The notes beneath the pieces are model-generated. The model worked only from the letters and a program-made list of their open reading frames with translations. It was not told the origin of the DNA and did not search any database. DNA of 64,000 nt from Burkholderiales bacterium (lineage in GTDB: Bacteria > Pseudomonadota > Gammaproteobacteria > Burkholderiales > Burkholderiaceae). Position 1 is the stretch's first letter. Each line of letters begins with the position of its first letter. The DNA lies in contig JAJTAZ010000011.1 of the NCBI GenBank assembly GCA_021287185.1, forward strand, positions 124,001 through 188,000, given 5' to 3'. A program made the position numbers and the translations under genes. Shown one piece after another: positions 38,242 through 48,666 of the stretch.

Positions 38242-38471
38242 TGCTGACCCCCTAATTTTTTTAAAGCTTCTCGCAAATCGCCCACACGCCATGTATTTAT
38301 TCCACCACCTATTTTTTCAGGTTTTGGAATTTTATTTGCTTTTATCAACCGCCACACAGTACTTCTTGATATTTCGCCCCAAAGCAGTTGAACGGTTCGG
38401 ACTTTCACACGCGCATCATCTGGCGATCCTGTGAAATTCTTTAGCTCATTAATATGATCTGGTTTTTTCAT
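38238..38471 (-). CDS. AlpA-like DNA-binding regulator
   Basis: A 77-residue helix-turn-helix protein. QLLWGEISRSTVWRLIKANK and INTWRVGDLREALKKLG match the AlpA/excisionase-like MerR-type fold of P4-like islands, where such proteins control integrase or excision. It overlaps the primase start. Paired direct repeats (38552-38584) upstream may be its operator. Confidence 0.8.
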   Translation of the reverse strand: MKKPDHINELKNFTGSPDDARVKVRTVQLLWGEISRSTVWRLIKANKIPKPEKIGGGINTWRVGDLREALKKLGGQQ

Positions 38472-38551
38472 GATTCATTCCTTTTCAATTAAAATTTTCG
38501 AGCTTCATATTGAAGCAACAAAATTTTTACTGGTATAGAAAATCATTAAAA

Positions 38552-38584
38552 ACCAATTGGGGTCAAAATAGGACCAATTGGGGT
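38552..38584. promoter_or_regulatory. Direct repeats upstream of the AlpA gene
   Basis: ACCAATTGGGGT occurs at 38552-38563 and 38573-38584, with a 21-base period (two helical turns), and each contains the palindrome CCAATTGG. It is a likely operator for AlpA or another regulator. Confidence 0.5.
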
Positions 38585-38586
38585 GA

Positions 38587-39495
38587 CTATTCGTCTATTA
38601 ATTCAGAACTCATTTTAAACACATGGAATAAGTTGTTCTTCGAAAATGCTGGATTATCTCCATAACCTATGCTTTTATCAGATAAGAACTCGATCAATTG
38701 TGTTTTATTTTTGAATGGCGGTTTCCCCTTGTCGGTATTTTGCTTTTTTGATTCCGATTTTGCATTTGGATCTATTATCATTTGTTGCAAAACCGATATG
38801 ATTCGATATAAATTGTTCTCAATTTTTCTTTGAGAAGAAACACTTGATTCCTTCTGAGAAGAGTGTTTTTGCACAAAATTATCCAATTCTTGGCGTGTAA
38901 AACCCACTTCACCTACGCTTGGCAGAACACTTTGGTATGAAATCGCAAGCTTGTCAACAATTGGTGTCCAACTTAAAACTTCGTCAATATCCAATTCGTA
39001 ATTTGGTAAACAATCTTCATAGCTATCATGCTTTATTACAGGCAAGCCTTCTGGAATTGAAATTATTTCATTTTCCAAATCAGAAAATGAATGTGTAAGG
39101 ATGCATTTAAATTGACCTTGAACCACTAAATGAGCCATAACTTGATCGGGGTGTTTGCTTGACTTCCCAAAGCCAAGCAGCTCATAAGTCCCATTCATCA
39201 GAACAAAACCAATTTCAAAAAATACTCTGCGGCTTTGTTCTGTCGATAAGTTTTTTAATTCTGAATAATTGTCTGGTGGCAAATCCATTAACTCAGAGCA
39301 AAAATTGGGTAAACCATCTTGTGACAATCTTTCTGAAAGCACCTGCGGTTCCCTAATTCGAAAAAATTTTGTTAGTTCCCCATCTTCAATTAATTCATCT
39401 AAAGTTTGTTGCGAAGTACCTGCGCCAAACAAATATTCAGCCGCATCTTGTGGAGAAAACCATTGTTTTATCTCAAATAATTTTAATTTCGTCAT
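38587..39495 (-). CDS. Island protein of unknown function
   Basis: A 302-residue protein not recognised. It begins KLKLFEIKQWFSPQDAAEYL, which looks like a helix-turn-helix (SPQDAAEYLFGAGTSQQTL). The C-terminal third (from about 210) is charged and Ser/Lys-rich and ends KSIGYGDNPAFSKNNLFHVF. AT-rich compared with the chromosome. Between integrase and AlpA genes, a place often taken by regulators in P4-like islands. Confidence 0.6.
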   Translation of the reverse strand: MTKLKLFEIKQWFSPQDAAEYLFGAGTSQQTLDELIEDGELTKFFRIREPQVLSERLSQDGLPNFCSELMDLPPDNYSELKNLSTEQSRRVFFEIGFVLMNGTYELLGFGKSSKHPDQVMAHLVVQGQFKCILTHSFSDLENEIISIPEGLPVIKHDSYEDCLPNYELDIDEVLSWTPIVDKLAISYQSVLPSVGEVGFTRQELDNFVQKHSSQKESSVSSQRKIENNLYRIISVLQQMIIDPNAKSESKKQNTDKGKPPFKNKTQLIEFLSDKSIGYGDNPAFSKNNLFHVFKMSSELIDE

Positions 39496-39530
39496 GTTGC
39501 ATCCTATTCACTATTATTGAACTGCCAATC

Positions 39531-40832
39531 TTACAGTTTGGTTAAGCTCACAACAATTTTTTCAATCTCATCCGCATACCATTGAACCATTTCTATCCGC
39601 TCATCTAAAAACTCTTCTGGTCGCTCATAAGCCGCTTCAACTGCGTTTGGATTTTTATGCGCAAGTTGAAATTCAATCGCACGTTTGATAAATAGTTTGC
39701 TCTTTGTTGCTTTCATCCTCATGGTTGTACGAAAACCGTGCGGAACTGCGCGAGGCTTACCTTCAACCGAACCATCATAACCTACCGAGCGCATCAATTT
39801 GCTTAGAGTGGAATCACTGATGCACTTGCGCATACTAGAACGTGATGGAAATAAAAACTCACTGCTGCCTGTATATCGCTTTAGTTGCTCTATGATTGCT
39901 ATGGATTGACGCGATAACGGTACAATATGATCGACTTTCATTTTCATGCCGCCCCCACCCGTTTTATAAACTTCGGGGCGTTCTGAGGGAATAGTCCACA
40001 GACAAGTTTCGAAATCAATTTCTTTCCACATTGCACCACGTAATTCCGTTGTACGCACACCAGTCAAAATCTGCAAGCGAATCGCCAACTTAGATGTGAT
40101 GTAAACATCTGGGTTGGCATCCACATCTTGCAAAAACTGAGGAATCGCTTCAAATGGAAGAGAATCAAAATGCTTGGTTTTCGGTTTGATTAAGTCGTCA
40201 GCTTTAATACTTGTCACTGGATTATTTTCAATTAGTTGGTGTACAACAGCATAGTCAAAAATATTTTTAATTCTGCGCAATACACGTCCCGTTTGATCGC
40301 CTATTTCATTTTCTTGCATTCTTTCCAGCAGTGAAACACATTCTATCGCTCTAATTTCGTTAATAGGACGTTTGCCCAACTTGGGAAACGCATGGCGTTC
40401 CAGTGATTGCCAAATCTTTTTGACATACCGCTCATCCAAATTTTTCTTGCGTTTGCGCCACTGCATCCACTTCTCAGCCACAATTTCAAATGTGTTTCCT
40501 TTTTCAAATTGTCTGAGTTCTTTGTCTCGTCGTTTTTGCTCGGTTGGGCTAATGCCTTGTTTCAATAGCATTTTTGATTTAAAACAAGCCGCTCGCGCCT
40601 CCGCTAAACTAACGAATGGGTATACGCCCAAACCTTCAGTGCAATCTGAACCTTCAAATTTAAAACGAAATGCCCACCGCTTCGCACCATCGGGGTATAT
40701 TTCAAGACGCAAGCCACGGTAAGTTTTATCACCATCCAATATTCGCCAAAGGGTAGGTCGAGGCTTGGCATTTTTTACAGCAAGATCGGTTAACGGTTTA
40801 TTGGGATTTTTGACGTTTTCAGAGTGGCTCAT
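39531..40832 (-). CDS. int: P4-type tyrosine integrase
   Basis: A 433-residue site-specific recombinase. The N-terminal arm-binding domain (DUF4102 type) covers about 10-95 (LTDLAVKNAKPRPTLWRI). A SAM-like core-binding domain follows. Catalytic residues: Arg in TGVRTTELRG (about 257), HGFR (about 361-364) and the Tyr in VEAAYERP (about 400). It lies 200 bases from tRNA-Leu(GAG), pointing away from it, as in islands inserted at a tRNA 3' end. Confidence 0.93.
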   Translation of the reverse strand: MSHSENVKNPNKPLTDLAVKNAKPRPTLWRILDGDKTYRGLRLEIYPDGAKRWAFRFKFEGSDCTEGLGVYPFVSLAEARAACFKSKMLLKQGISPTEQKRRDKELRQFEKGNTFEIVAEKWMQWRKRKKNLDERYVKKIWQSLERHAFPKLGKRPINEIRAIECVSLLERMQENEIGDQTGRVLRRIKNIFDYAVVHQLIENNPVTSIKADDLIKPKTKHFDSLPFEAIPQFLQDVDANPDVYITSKLAIRLQILTGVRTTELRGAMWKEIDFETCLWTIPSERPEVYKTGGGGMKMKVDHIVPLSRQSIAIIEQLKRYTGSSEFLFPSRSSMRKCISDSTLSKLMRSVGYDGSVEGKPRAVPHGFRTTMRMKATKSKLFIKRAIEFQLAHKNPNAVEAAYERPEEFLDERIEMVQWYADEIEKIVVSLTKL

Positions 40833-40993
40833 GGTATGCGAGTTCGAAAATGATATACCCGCTTTTATACCCCTTTTTGAGTGGGCTGTAAAGGTTTTAT
40901 TTGAAACAACTTGACACTAAAAAAACACCTATTAAAAAATTTAATTCATTGTTTATAAAAGGAAAATGATGAAAATTGAAGCAATATGAAACA

Positions 40994-41025
40994 AAAAAGC
41001 ACCTGCTGAACAGCAGGTGCTTTTT
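40994..41025. terminator. Terminator after tRNA-Leu
   Basis: A perfect inverted repeat of 15 bases (40994-41008 and 41011-41025) with GCACCTGCTG as core and A/T runs at the ends. It can end transcription in both directions: the tpiA-secG-tRNA unit from the right and island transcription from the left. Confidence 0.85.
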
Positions 41026-41030
41026 ATAAT

Positions 41031-41045
41031 TTGGTGCCGACGACG
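41031..41045. other. Candidate attachment site (tRNA side) of the island
   Basis: The last bases of tRNA-Leu including CCA. An imperfect copy is at 16998-17011. The core may extend further into the tRNA. Confidence 0.45.
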
Positions 41046-41117
41046 AGAGTCGAACTCGTACAGCCTAAGGCCACTACCCCCTCAAGATAGCGTGTCTACC
41101 AATTTCACCACGTCGGC
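41032..41117 (-). tRNA. tRNA-Leu (GAG)
   Basis: An 86-nt tRNA with CCA encoded. The acceptor arm GCCGACG pairs with CGTCGGC at the ends; the D-loop has AAATTGGTAGAC. The anticodon stem CTATC/GGTAG encloses TTGAGGG, giving anticodon GAG. It has a long variable arm, as for class II tRNAs, and TTCGACTC in the T-loop. It follows secG, as in many betaproteobacteria. Confidence 0.95.
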
Positions 41118-41134
41118 TTTAAATCCATCATCCT

Positions 41135-41476
41135 TTACTGCGGGATGCCTTTTGTATTATTCGGTGCTGCGGGTGCTACAGGCGCGGTTTCCACTTTGAC
41201 ACCGTTTAAGTTGACACCTGTATCCACACGGGTACTTGCTGGGCTAACCACAAACGCCAAAACAATGGTACACGCCACGAACACAGTCGCCAACCAAGCG
41301 GTTGTGCGGCTGAGAAAATTCGCTGAACCTGTTGCCCCAAACACTGTGCCCGACGCGCCAGAACCAAAAGCCGCGCCGGCATCCGCGCCTTTACCTTGTT
41401 GCACCAACACCAAGCCAATCACACCGATGGCTGACAACACTTGCAACACAATCATCAACGTTTTTAATAATTCCAC
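41135..41476 (-). CDS. secG: Protein translocase subunit SecG
   Basis: A 113-residue inner membrane protein with two helices (about 3-24 and 55-74). The central loop [23 protein letters not shown] is the SecG signature, read in parts. It helps SecYE move proteins with SecA. The C-terminal tail is long and Pro/Ala-rich. The start codon is GTG. It lies between tpiA and tRNA-Leu. Confidence 0.95.
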   Translation of the reverse strand: MELLKTLMIVLQVLSAIGVIGLVLVQQGKGADAGAAFGSGASGTVFGATGSANFLSRTTAWLATVFVACTIVLAFVVSPASTRVDTGVNLNGVKVETAPVAPAAPNNTKGIPQ

Positions 41477-41502
41477 TTTTGCCCACTCTCTTATCGACCG
41501 AT

Positions 41503-42297
41503 TCAGGCCGATTGATAAATCGTTAGAAAATCCTCAGCGACTAAAGCCGCTCCGCCAATCAAGCCACCATCAACATCCGCTTGTGCGAAAATTTCTGCCG
41601 CATTGCTTGCCTTGACACTACCGCCGTACAAGATGCTGATGTTTTCAGCCATTGTACCATCCAATTCTTGTAACGCTGCACGCAACCAAGCGTGCACTTC
41701 TTGCGCCTGCTCTGGGCTGGCCGTCTTGCCCGTGCCAATCGCCCAAACAGGTTCATAGGCCAATATACTACGCGACAAACCTGACACGCCGATGACATCG
41801 CTCACCGCTTTTAATTGTCGCAAAACCACTGCTTGCGCCTGACCTGCCTCACGCTCATCCAAAGTCTCACCCACGCAAACCACAGGCGTTAAACCCGCTT
41901 CCAATGCAACACGGGCTTTTTCTGCCACCAAACCATCGGTTTCACCGTACAGACTGCGACGTTCTGAATGCCCAACAATGACCAATTTTACGCCAAAGTC
42001 TTTGAGCATAGCCGTGCTGACCTCACCCGTAAACGCACCATTGGCCTTGTCAGACACATTCTGCGCGCCCAATGCAATCTTGGTCGCACCCAAAACCCGA
42101 TGCGCCTGCGCCAAATAAGGAAAAGGCACACACACGCCCATATACACGGGACACTCTGTTTCACACCCACCTTCAGACTGACACGCACAGGCGGGGCAAG
42201 TTTCGCTCATACCCGCAACCAAATCGTTGAGCAAAACGGCATTGTCGCTCAAATTACCGTTCATTTTCCAATTGCCAACCACCCATTTGCTACGCAT
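41503..42297 (-). CDS. tpiA: Triose-phosphate isomerase
   Basis: A 264-residue barrel enzyme that converts DHAP to glyceraldehyde 3-phosphate in glycolysis and gluconeogenesis. Catalytic residues: Asn9/Lys11 in GNWKMNG, His in IVGHSERR and Glu in [21 protein letters not shown] binds the phosphate. There is an odd cysteine-rich insertion at 33-56 (Cys 34, 37, 39, 45, 49, 56) in place of the usual short loop before [14 protein letters not shown] precedes the ATG. Confidence 0.96.
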   Translation of the reverse strand: MRSKWVVGNWKMNGNLSDNAVLLNDLVAGMSETCPACACQSEGGCETECPVYMGVCVPFPYLAQAHRVLGATKIALGAQNVSDKANGAFTGEVSTAMLKDFGVKLVIVGHSERRSLYGETDGLVAEKARVALEAGLTPVVCVGETLDEREAGQAQAVVLRQLKAVSDVIGVSGLSRSILAYEPVWAIGTGKTASPEQAQEVHAWLRAALQELDGTMAENISILYGGSVKASNAAEIFAQADVDGGLIGGAALVAEDFLTIYQSA

Positions 42298-42365
42298 ACG
42301 CTCTCCACTGACGGAATATATAAGGCAAAATCATGTTACCAAAGATGCTACTGCACAATTTTTGA

Positions 42366-42394
42366 ATTATACGCAGTTGCACATATTTGGTCAA
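42366..42394 (-). promoter_or_regulatory. Promoter of tpiA-secG-tRNA-Leu
   Basis: On the minus strand TTGACC (42389-42394) and TATAAT (42366-42371) are spaced 17 bases. Nearly consensus, so strong expression is expected. Transcription would begin near 42359. Confidence 0.8.
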
Positions 42395-42501
42395 TCTTAG
42401 CACCGCCTTTATTTGGATTTATCAGTTCAACCCGCTCAATATGTCACCACATTTAAAGAAACGCCATCACGCAACAAAATGAGCTTTAATATCTCAACCC
42501 A

Positions 42502-43506
42502 TCACTCCCACGACAAAACCAATTTACCGATGTGCTGGTTTGATGCCATGTATTCATGTGCCTGTATAACTTCGCTCATGGGAAACACTCGATCCACAAC
42601 AGGTTTAATGACGCGATTATCAAGATGCGGCCAGATGTTTTGGCGCAAGTCCTGTGCAATTTTGGCTTTGACATCTGGCGACTGAGGGCGTAAAAATGCA
42701 CCCGTCAACTGCGCTTGCTTGCCCATCACCTCGTGGACTTTAATTTCTACCTTGCTACCGGTTAAAAAGGCAATCCATGCCAATCGTCCATTCTGTGCCA
42801 AAGCCTTCATATTACCCGCCGCAGTGGCTGTCCCCAGCATGTCCAAAATCACATTCACCCCCTTACCAGAGGTTTTTTCCAACACGGTTGGCGCCCAATG
42901 GTCATTCAATTCAACGACCTCATCCGCACCCAGCTCATGACACACAGCAGCTTTATTCATTTGGCGCAAAGTGACCACCACACGATTGCCCAAAGCTTTT
43001 GCCATCTGAATCGCAGCCACGCCAATACCGCTCGCGCCTGCATGAACCAGCAGTGTTTCCGCACCACCGCGACCCAAATAAGCGCGGTCAAATACATTGA
43101 GCCACACCGTGAATAGGGTTTCAGGCAGGCTCGCCGCCTGTGCCATCGTCCAGCCAGCGGGTACAGGCAGACATTGCCGCGCATCCGCCCACACATATTC
43201 AGCATAACCGCCGCCGTGGGTAAGCGCACACACCTTATCACCCACTATCCAGTCTGTTTGACCATGCACTTGAACGATCTCACCAGCCACTTCCAAACCC
43301 AACAGCGGAGAAGCATCTGCAGGCGGCGCGTACAAGCCAGCACGCTGCAATAAATCAGGACGATTGATACCCGCCGCCCTCACGCGAATCAACACCTGCG
43401 GCGCATCACTCGAAAAAGGCGCGGGCACATCCAGTGTTGTCATGCGCATTACATTTGCCTCACCCACACCATCGCACACAATCGCACGCATTTGTTTCAC
43501 ATCCAT
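42502..43506 (-). CDS. NAD(P)H quinone oxidoreductase (zinc-less alcohol dehydrogenase family)
   Basis: A 334-residue medium-chain reductase of the PIG3/QOR type. It has the GroES-like N-terminal part (AAGINRPDLLQRAGLYAPP) and a Rossmann domain with LVHAGASGIGVAAIQMAKALG. No zinc-binding Cys set is seen. Likely reduces quinones or enones with NADPH. ATG 43506 with GAGG upstream is preferred over a GTG three codons before. Confidence 0.9.
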   Translation of the reverse strand: MDVKQMRAIVCDGVGEANVMRMTTLDVPAPFSSDAPQVLIRVRAAGINRPDLLQRAGLYAPPADASPLLGLEVAGEIVQVHGQTDWIVGDKVCALTHGGGYAEYVWADARQCLPVPAGWTMAQAASLPETLFTVWLNVFDRAYLGRGGAETLLVHAGASGIGVAAIQMAKALGNRVVVTLRQMNKAAVCHELGADEVVELNDHWAPTVLEKTSGKGVNVILDMLGTATAAGNMKALAQNGRLAWIAFLTGSKVEIKVHEVMGKQAQLTGAFLRPQSPDVKAKIAQDLRQNIWPHLDNRVIKPVVDRVFPMSEVIQAHEYMASNQHIGKLVLSWE

Positions 43507-43527
43507 ATTCAGCACCTCATTATGCGA

Positions 43528-44166
43528 TCAATCATTCATTTGACGAATCTGTTGATTGTGCCAGCGACCCAAAAGCACAACCGCAACACACGCGCCCACC
43601 CAAGCAAACAACATATCCGATTGTGTATCCCAAACATCACCTTGCGTTCCGAGAAACTCGTCCGCACCCTGCCCAAGGAATTCAGCAGCAGCCCACTCAA
43701 GCAACTCATACAGCAAACTCACCGACAGTGCCACGCAGACACCGACGAAACTGGCAACGCGCTCGCCATTGACCCATTCACGACGCAGCAGCCATTCACG
43801 CGCCACCATTGCGGGAACAAATCCTTGCATAAAATGTCCGATTTTGTCGTACGGATTGCGTATTAGCCCAAAAAGGTCTTGCAACCAAAACCCAAACGGC
43901 ACGCGCGCATAAGAATACTTGCCTCCGACAATCAGCACCAGAGCATGCAGACATATCAACACATAAACCAATTGTGTGAATTCAAAATGTTGATGCCCTC
44001 GCCACATGAACCACAATGCAGGAAACACAATCAAAACAGGAGCAATCTCCATCCACCAAGTCACGCGGTCAAACGGAGCGATACCCGATACCACCAAAGC
44101 CACCAACACCAACATACTACCGAGCGTCAAAATATCCGATGGTTTTTTCATAACTTGATTTTCCAC
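43528..44166 (-). CDS. DUF2238 (YjdF-like) membrane protein
   Basis: A 212-residue inner membrane protein with about six hydrophobic segments. It has the DUF2238 signatures RNPYDKIGHFMQGFVPAMVARE, read in parts, and LLYELLEWAAAEFLGQGADEFLGTQGDVWDTQSDML. Function unknown. Start could be five codons later (MKKPSD). Confidence 0.85.
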   Translation of the reverse strand: MENQVMKKPSDILTLGSMLVLVALVVSGIAPFDRVTWWMEIAPVLIVFPALWFMWRGHQHFEFTQLVYVLICLHALVLIVGGKYSYARVPFGFWLQDLFGLIRNPYDKIGHFMQGFVPAMVAREWLLRREWVNGERVASFVGVCVALSVSLLYELLEWAAAEFLGQGADEFLGTQGDVWDTQSDMLFAWVGACVAVVLLGRWHNQQIRQMND

Positions 44167-44286
44167 ATGGATTGGCCGTAAAAATCAGTGAAGGAAGCAC
44201 AAAACAATTTAATCCAGTCTGTGTTCGAAGTAAAAACAGCCGTGCAGACGAAAGGCATTATTTCGAATCTCTTTAATCATGCCCTG

Positions 44287-44496
44287 TCAAAGACCATGGT
44301 GGCTGAGAATCAACTCCACCCCCAATTTAATGCCAAACCCAAGCACGCCCATCATCAGCGCAATCAGCAAAATCATCGTGCCATACTTACCCGCCTTATT
44401 TTCATGTGCCAATTGAAACACAATGAAAAACATCATGGCAATTAAAAACCCCACGCAGATACGCACCGCCCATGTGGCAAACATTTCTTCTGACAT
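44287..44496 (-). CDS. DUF2788 small membrane protein
   Basis: A 69-residue protein with two hydrophobic helices (about 10-27 and 40-62), with FQLAHENKAGKYGTMILL between them. Pattern fits DUF2788, unknown function, common in beta- and gammaproteobacteria. Confidence 0.75.
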   Translation of the reverse strand: MSEEMFATWAVRICVGFLIAMMFFIVFQLAHENKAGKYGTMILLIALMMGVLGFGIKLGVELILSHHGL

Positions 44497-44537
44497 TTTG
44501 TCTCCAACTCTATAATATTTTTATTCATTAAAACGCA

Positions 44538-45098
44538 TTAGACTTGCGCTTTTTTTAGCCACGCGCTGAGCATATGCGGTTGCAAAGCATCATACGCTTC
44601 AAATGGTTGGTGAATCCACGGATTATTTTCTAATGTATCCACACAATAATCTGGTTCATAACCCTCAGTACCCGCCAATTGTCCCGCATGACCTTTTTGC
44701 CACAGCACCGCTGAACGCACATCGGTAATCGCAGGATAAAACTCTTTCAAATGATTTTTGACAGCCGCCAAGGTCACACCTGTGTCAATCAAGTCGTCAA
44801 CCAACAATACACTACCCGACAATTCACCTTGTGTCATGGTGATGTTTTTGGCAATGTCCAAAGCACCTTGCACCGTACCAATCGCTTCACGATATGAACT
44901 GGTGGATAAAATCGCCAAAGGCTTGTCAAAAATTCGACACAGCACATTGCCCGCCACCAAGCCGCCGCGCGCCAAACACAACACCACGTCAAAATGCCAG
45001 CCAGACTCGTAAATTTGCAAAGCCAGTCGCTCAATCATGCGGTGATAACCCTGCCAGTCAATATACAAATCAGTTTCGGTGGATTGCTGTGTGCTCAT
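44538..45098 (-). CDS. Phosphoribosyltransferase (hypoxanthine/xanthine type)
   Basis: A 186-residue type I phosphoribosyltransferase. The PRPP loop is VLLVDDLIDTGVTL and the substrate loop region includes VVLCLARGGLVAG. It probably salvages purine bases. The start at 45098 (MSTQQS) has GGAG upstream; longer frames run back into the desaturase gene. Found near purA, which fits purine metabolism. Confidence 0.85.
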   Translation of the reverse strand: MSTQQSTETDLYIDWQGYHRMIERLALQIYESGWHFDVVLCLARGGLVAGNVLCRIFDKPLAILSTSSYREAIGTVQGALDIAKNITMTQGELSGSVLLVDDLIDTGVTLAAVKNHLKEFYPAITDVRSAVLWQKGHAGQLAGTEGYEPDYCVDTLENNPWIHQPFEAYDALQPHMLSAWLKKAQV

Positions 45099-45216
45099 TT
45101 TTGAATGCTCCGAGGATGGGATTGCGAAAATATAAAGGGTAAATTGTAAGCCATTCAAGAATGCTTTGCTTACGATTTGCCATTTGCGAGAGGTCTTTTG
45201 ATACCGCGTAAAACTT

Positions 45217-45251
45217 AAAAAGAAAAATCCACCGCGAACAGGTGGATTTCT
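45217..45251 (-). terminator. Terminator after the desaturase gene
   Basis: GAAATCCACC and GGTGGATTTTTC form a stem on the minus strand, followed by a T-rich run. It lies just past the desaturase stop. Confidence 0.7.
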
Positions 45252-45273
45252 AAATAACCCTATCAATGCATAC

Positions 45274-46455
45274 TTAATTTTGAGCCACACCCAATTTTTT
45301 ATTCATCGCATCCAGTAATGCTTGCGTTCGTTGCAAATGCGCGTGCATGGTGTGTTCCATTTTGTGAAACTCATGTTTGAGTTTATGGTCCACTTGTCTG
45401 AATGTTTGGTTAATTTGCTCTTTGGTTGAATTGATTTCTTGCTCTTTCAACTTTGACCAAGTATTCACAGTTTTTTTGTACAACTCATATTCGGCAGAAA
45501 TTTTTTCTCTGAGCATGTTGACATCTTCTTTAAACTCCATACCATAAATATCTAAAGTTTTTTCAGCATGTTTAAACTTCATTTCGACTTCTGCTTTTTC
45601 GATGATAAAGCGCGGAATGCGACGCAATTTACGTGCCAAACCCAGTTGCGACAAACCATAAATCAACCATTTGGTTGGGTCATATTGCCACCATTTAACA
45701 CCGTTGCGATAATCATATTGGAAAATGTGGTGAAAGTTATGGTAACCCTCACCCCAAGTAAACAATGCCATCAATGGATTATTGCGCGCTGTATTTTCGT
45801 CGGTATAAGGTTGCGAACCGCTGATGTGCGCCCACGAATTGATGAAAAAGGTAAAGTGGTGGCTAATCACCAAACGCAACAAACCCGCCAACAACATAAC
45901 GCCCCATACATCACCACTCAAATAACCAATCGCCAAGGGGATTCCAAAATTGGTCAACACCGCCAAAAGGGTATAGTACTTGTGTTGGAACATCACCATT
46001 TTGTCTTTTTTCAAGTCAGGAACATTTTTATAATCTACGCGCCCGCTCGGATAATCGCGCAACATCCAGCCCATGTGCGAGAACCAAAAGCCCCGTTTGG
46101 CCGAATATGGATCTAAATCCACATCATCAACGAACCGGTGGTGGTTGCGATGACCTGCCGACCAAAATAGAATTGAGTTTTGCACCGCCATCGTGCCAAA
46201 AATCATCAATACAAACCGTACAGGCCAACTCGCTTCATACGCACGGTGCGCCCATAAACGGTGATATCCCGCAGTAATACTCAAACCATTTAACGGGAAA
46301 ATGATAAAAAACGACACCCAAGCGGCAGTGCTAAAATCATAATTCCAGCTATACCAAGGAATCAAAATCAAAGCGAGCAGCGGGGTCAAAGTCAACACTA
46401 AAGTGGCAGGCCAATTGATTGGAGCTTTGGTTTTCTCTGTCGGTTCAATCTTCAT
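45274..46455 (-). CDS. Acyl-CoA/acyl-lipid delta-9 desaturase with coiled-coil tail
   Basis: A 393-residue membrane desaturase. The three His boxes are present: HRLWAHRAYE, GHRNHHRF and GYHNFHH, with four hydrophobic helices. It inserts a double bond into saturated acyl chains. About 100 residues after the last box are a charged coiled coil, longer than in typical desaturases. Confidence 0.92.
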   Translation of the reverse strand: MKIEPTEKTKAPINWPATLVLTLTPLLALILIPWYSWNYDFSTAAWVSFFIIFPLNGLSITAGYHRLWAHRAYEASWPVRFVLMIFGTMAVQNSILFWSAGHRNHHRFVDDVDLDPYSAKRGFWFSHMGWMLRDYPSGRVDYKNVPDLKKDKMVMFQHKYYTLLAVLTNFGIPLAIGYLSGDVWGVMLLAGLLRLVISHHFTFFINSWAHISGSQPYTDENTARNNPLMALFTWGEGYHNFHHIFQYDYRNGVKWWQYDPTKWLIYGLSQLGLARKLRRIPRFIIEKAEVEMKFKHAEKTLDIYGMEFKEDVNMLREKISAEYELYKKTVNTWSKLKEQEINSTKEQINQTFRQVDHKLKHEFHKMEHTMHAHLQRTQALLDAMNKKLGVAQN

Positions 46456-46656
46456 AAAGTTTCATCTTTCCAATCCAATGGTTAAAATATTTATGCCAGC
46501 ACACGGCACTAAAAAGTAATTAATCGTTTTTGTACGTTGCACCATGTCGGTTACAAATTTCGAGAGTTATGTTCGCCACAAACACTCTAAGAAACGATGA
46601 TATTGAGTTTCAGACATGTAGCGCAATATGCAAAAAGGCTTATTGCGCCCTATGAA

Positions 46657-47082
46657 TTAGGGGTTGGGAGTCTGTGATTGAACTTGTGAATAGTTGGTAT
46701 CCAACAAAATTGGATTTTCTTTGTAATCTTCAATTTTTGGAGAGCAATTTTTTAGACGATAACGCTCTGCCAACACCTGATTGCGACGAACAAGCCCGCG
46801 CGCTTCTTGAGAAGCTGCATTCTTAGTATCCAAGAAAAACCAAGGAATTAGCAAAAACGCACCCGCCACAGTCGCCACAGCATTCCCAGCAATGTCATTA
46901 TTGCGTTCTTTTGCCAAACCTTGGATTTCCTTGGTATTCAATACCATCGCTTCTAACAACTGCGAGCAACCCAAACCATCATCTCCAGGTTGAATGGCTG
47001 GCACAACCTTCGCCTCACGACCAGCACAACCAATTAACAATGAACTCGCGACGATTGCGCTGATGATTTGATTCAATTTCAT
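46657..47082 (-). CDS. Lipoprotein of unknown function
   Basis: A 141-residue protein with a signal peptide and lipobox LLIGC at about 15-19. A hydrophobic segment AVATVAGAFLLIPWFF follows at about 68-83. This resembles small lipoproteins of proteobacteria with a glycine-zipper-like helix. AAGGAG lies before the ATG. No function known. Confidence 0.75.
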   Translation of the reverse strand: MKLNQIISAIVASSLLIGCAGREAKVVPAIQPGDDGLGCSQLLEAMVLNTKEIQGLAKERNNDIAGNAVATVAGAFLLIPWFFLDTKNAASQEARGLVRRNQVLAERYRLKNCSPKIEDYKENPILLDTNYSQVQSQTPNP

Positions 47083-47257
47083 TGAATACTCCTTAGATTA
47101 TCAAAGACGCTAAGATTGTCCTCTCTGCGCGCCAAAAATGAGAGGTCCGATTTGCACTACTTTTAACCCACATAAATGATTGGGGCGCTGGCCATTAGCC
47201 TTACTTTTAACTCGTCTGATACATTCAATAACAGCAATCAAATCAGAAAATCACACA

Positions 47258-48619
<1,362 letters not shown>

Positions 48620-48666
48620 TCATTTAATCTGCGTTGTCTTCTCATAACCCATGAGAATCCAGCCCA

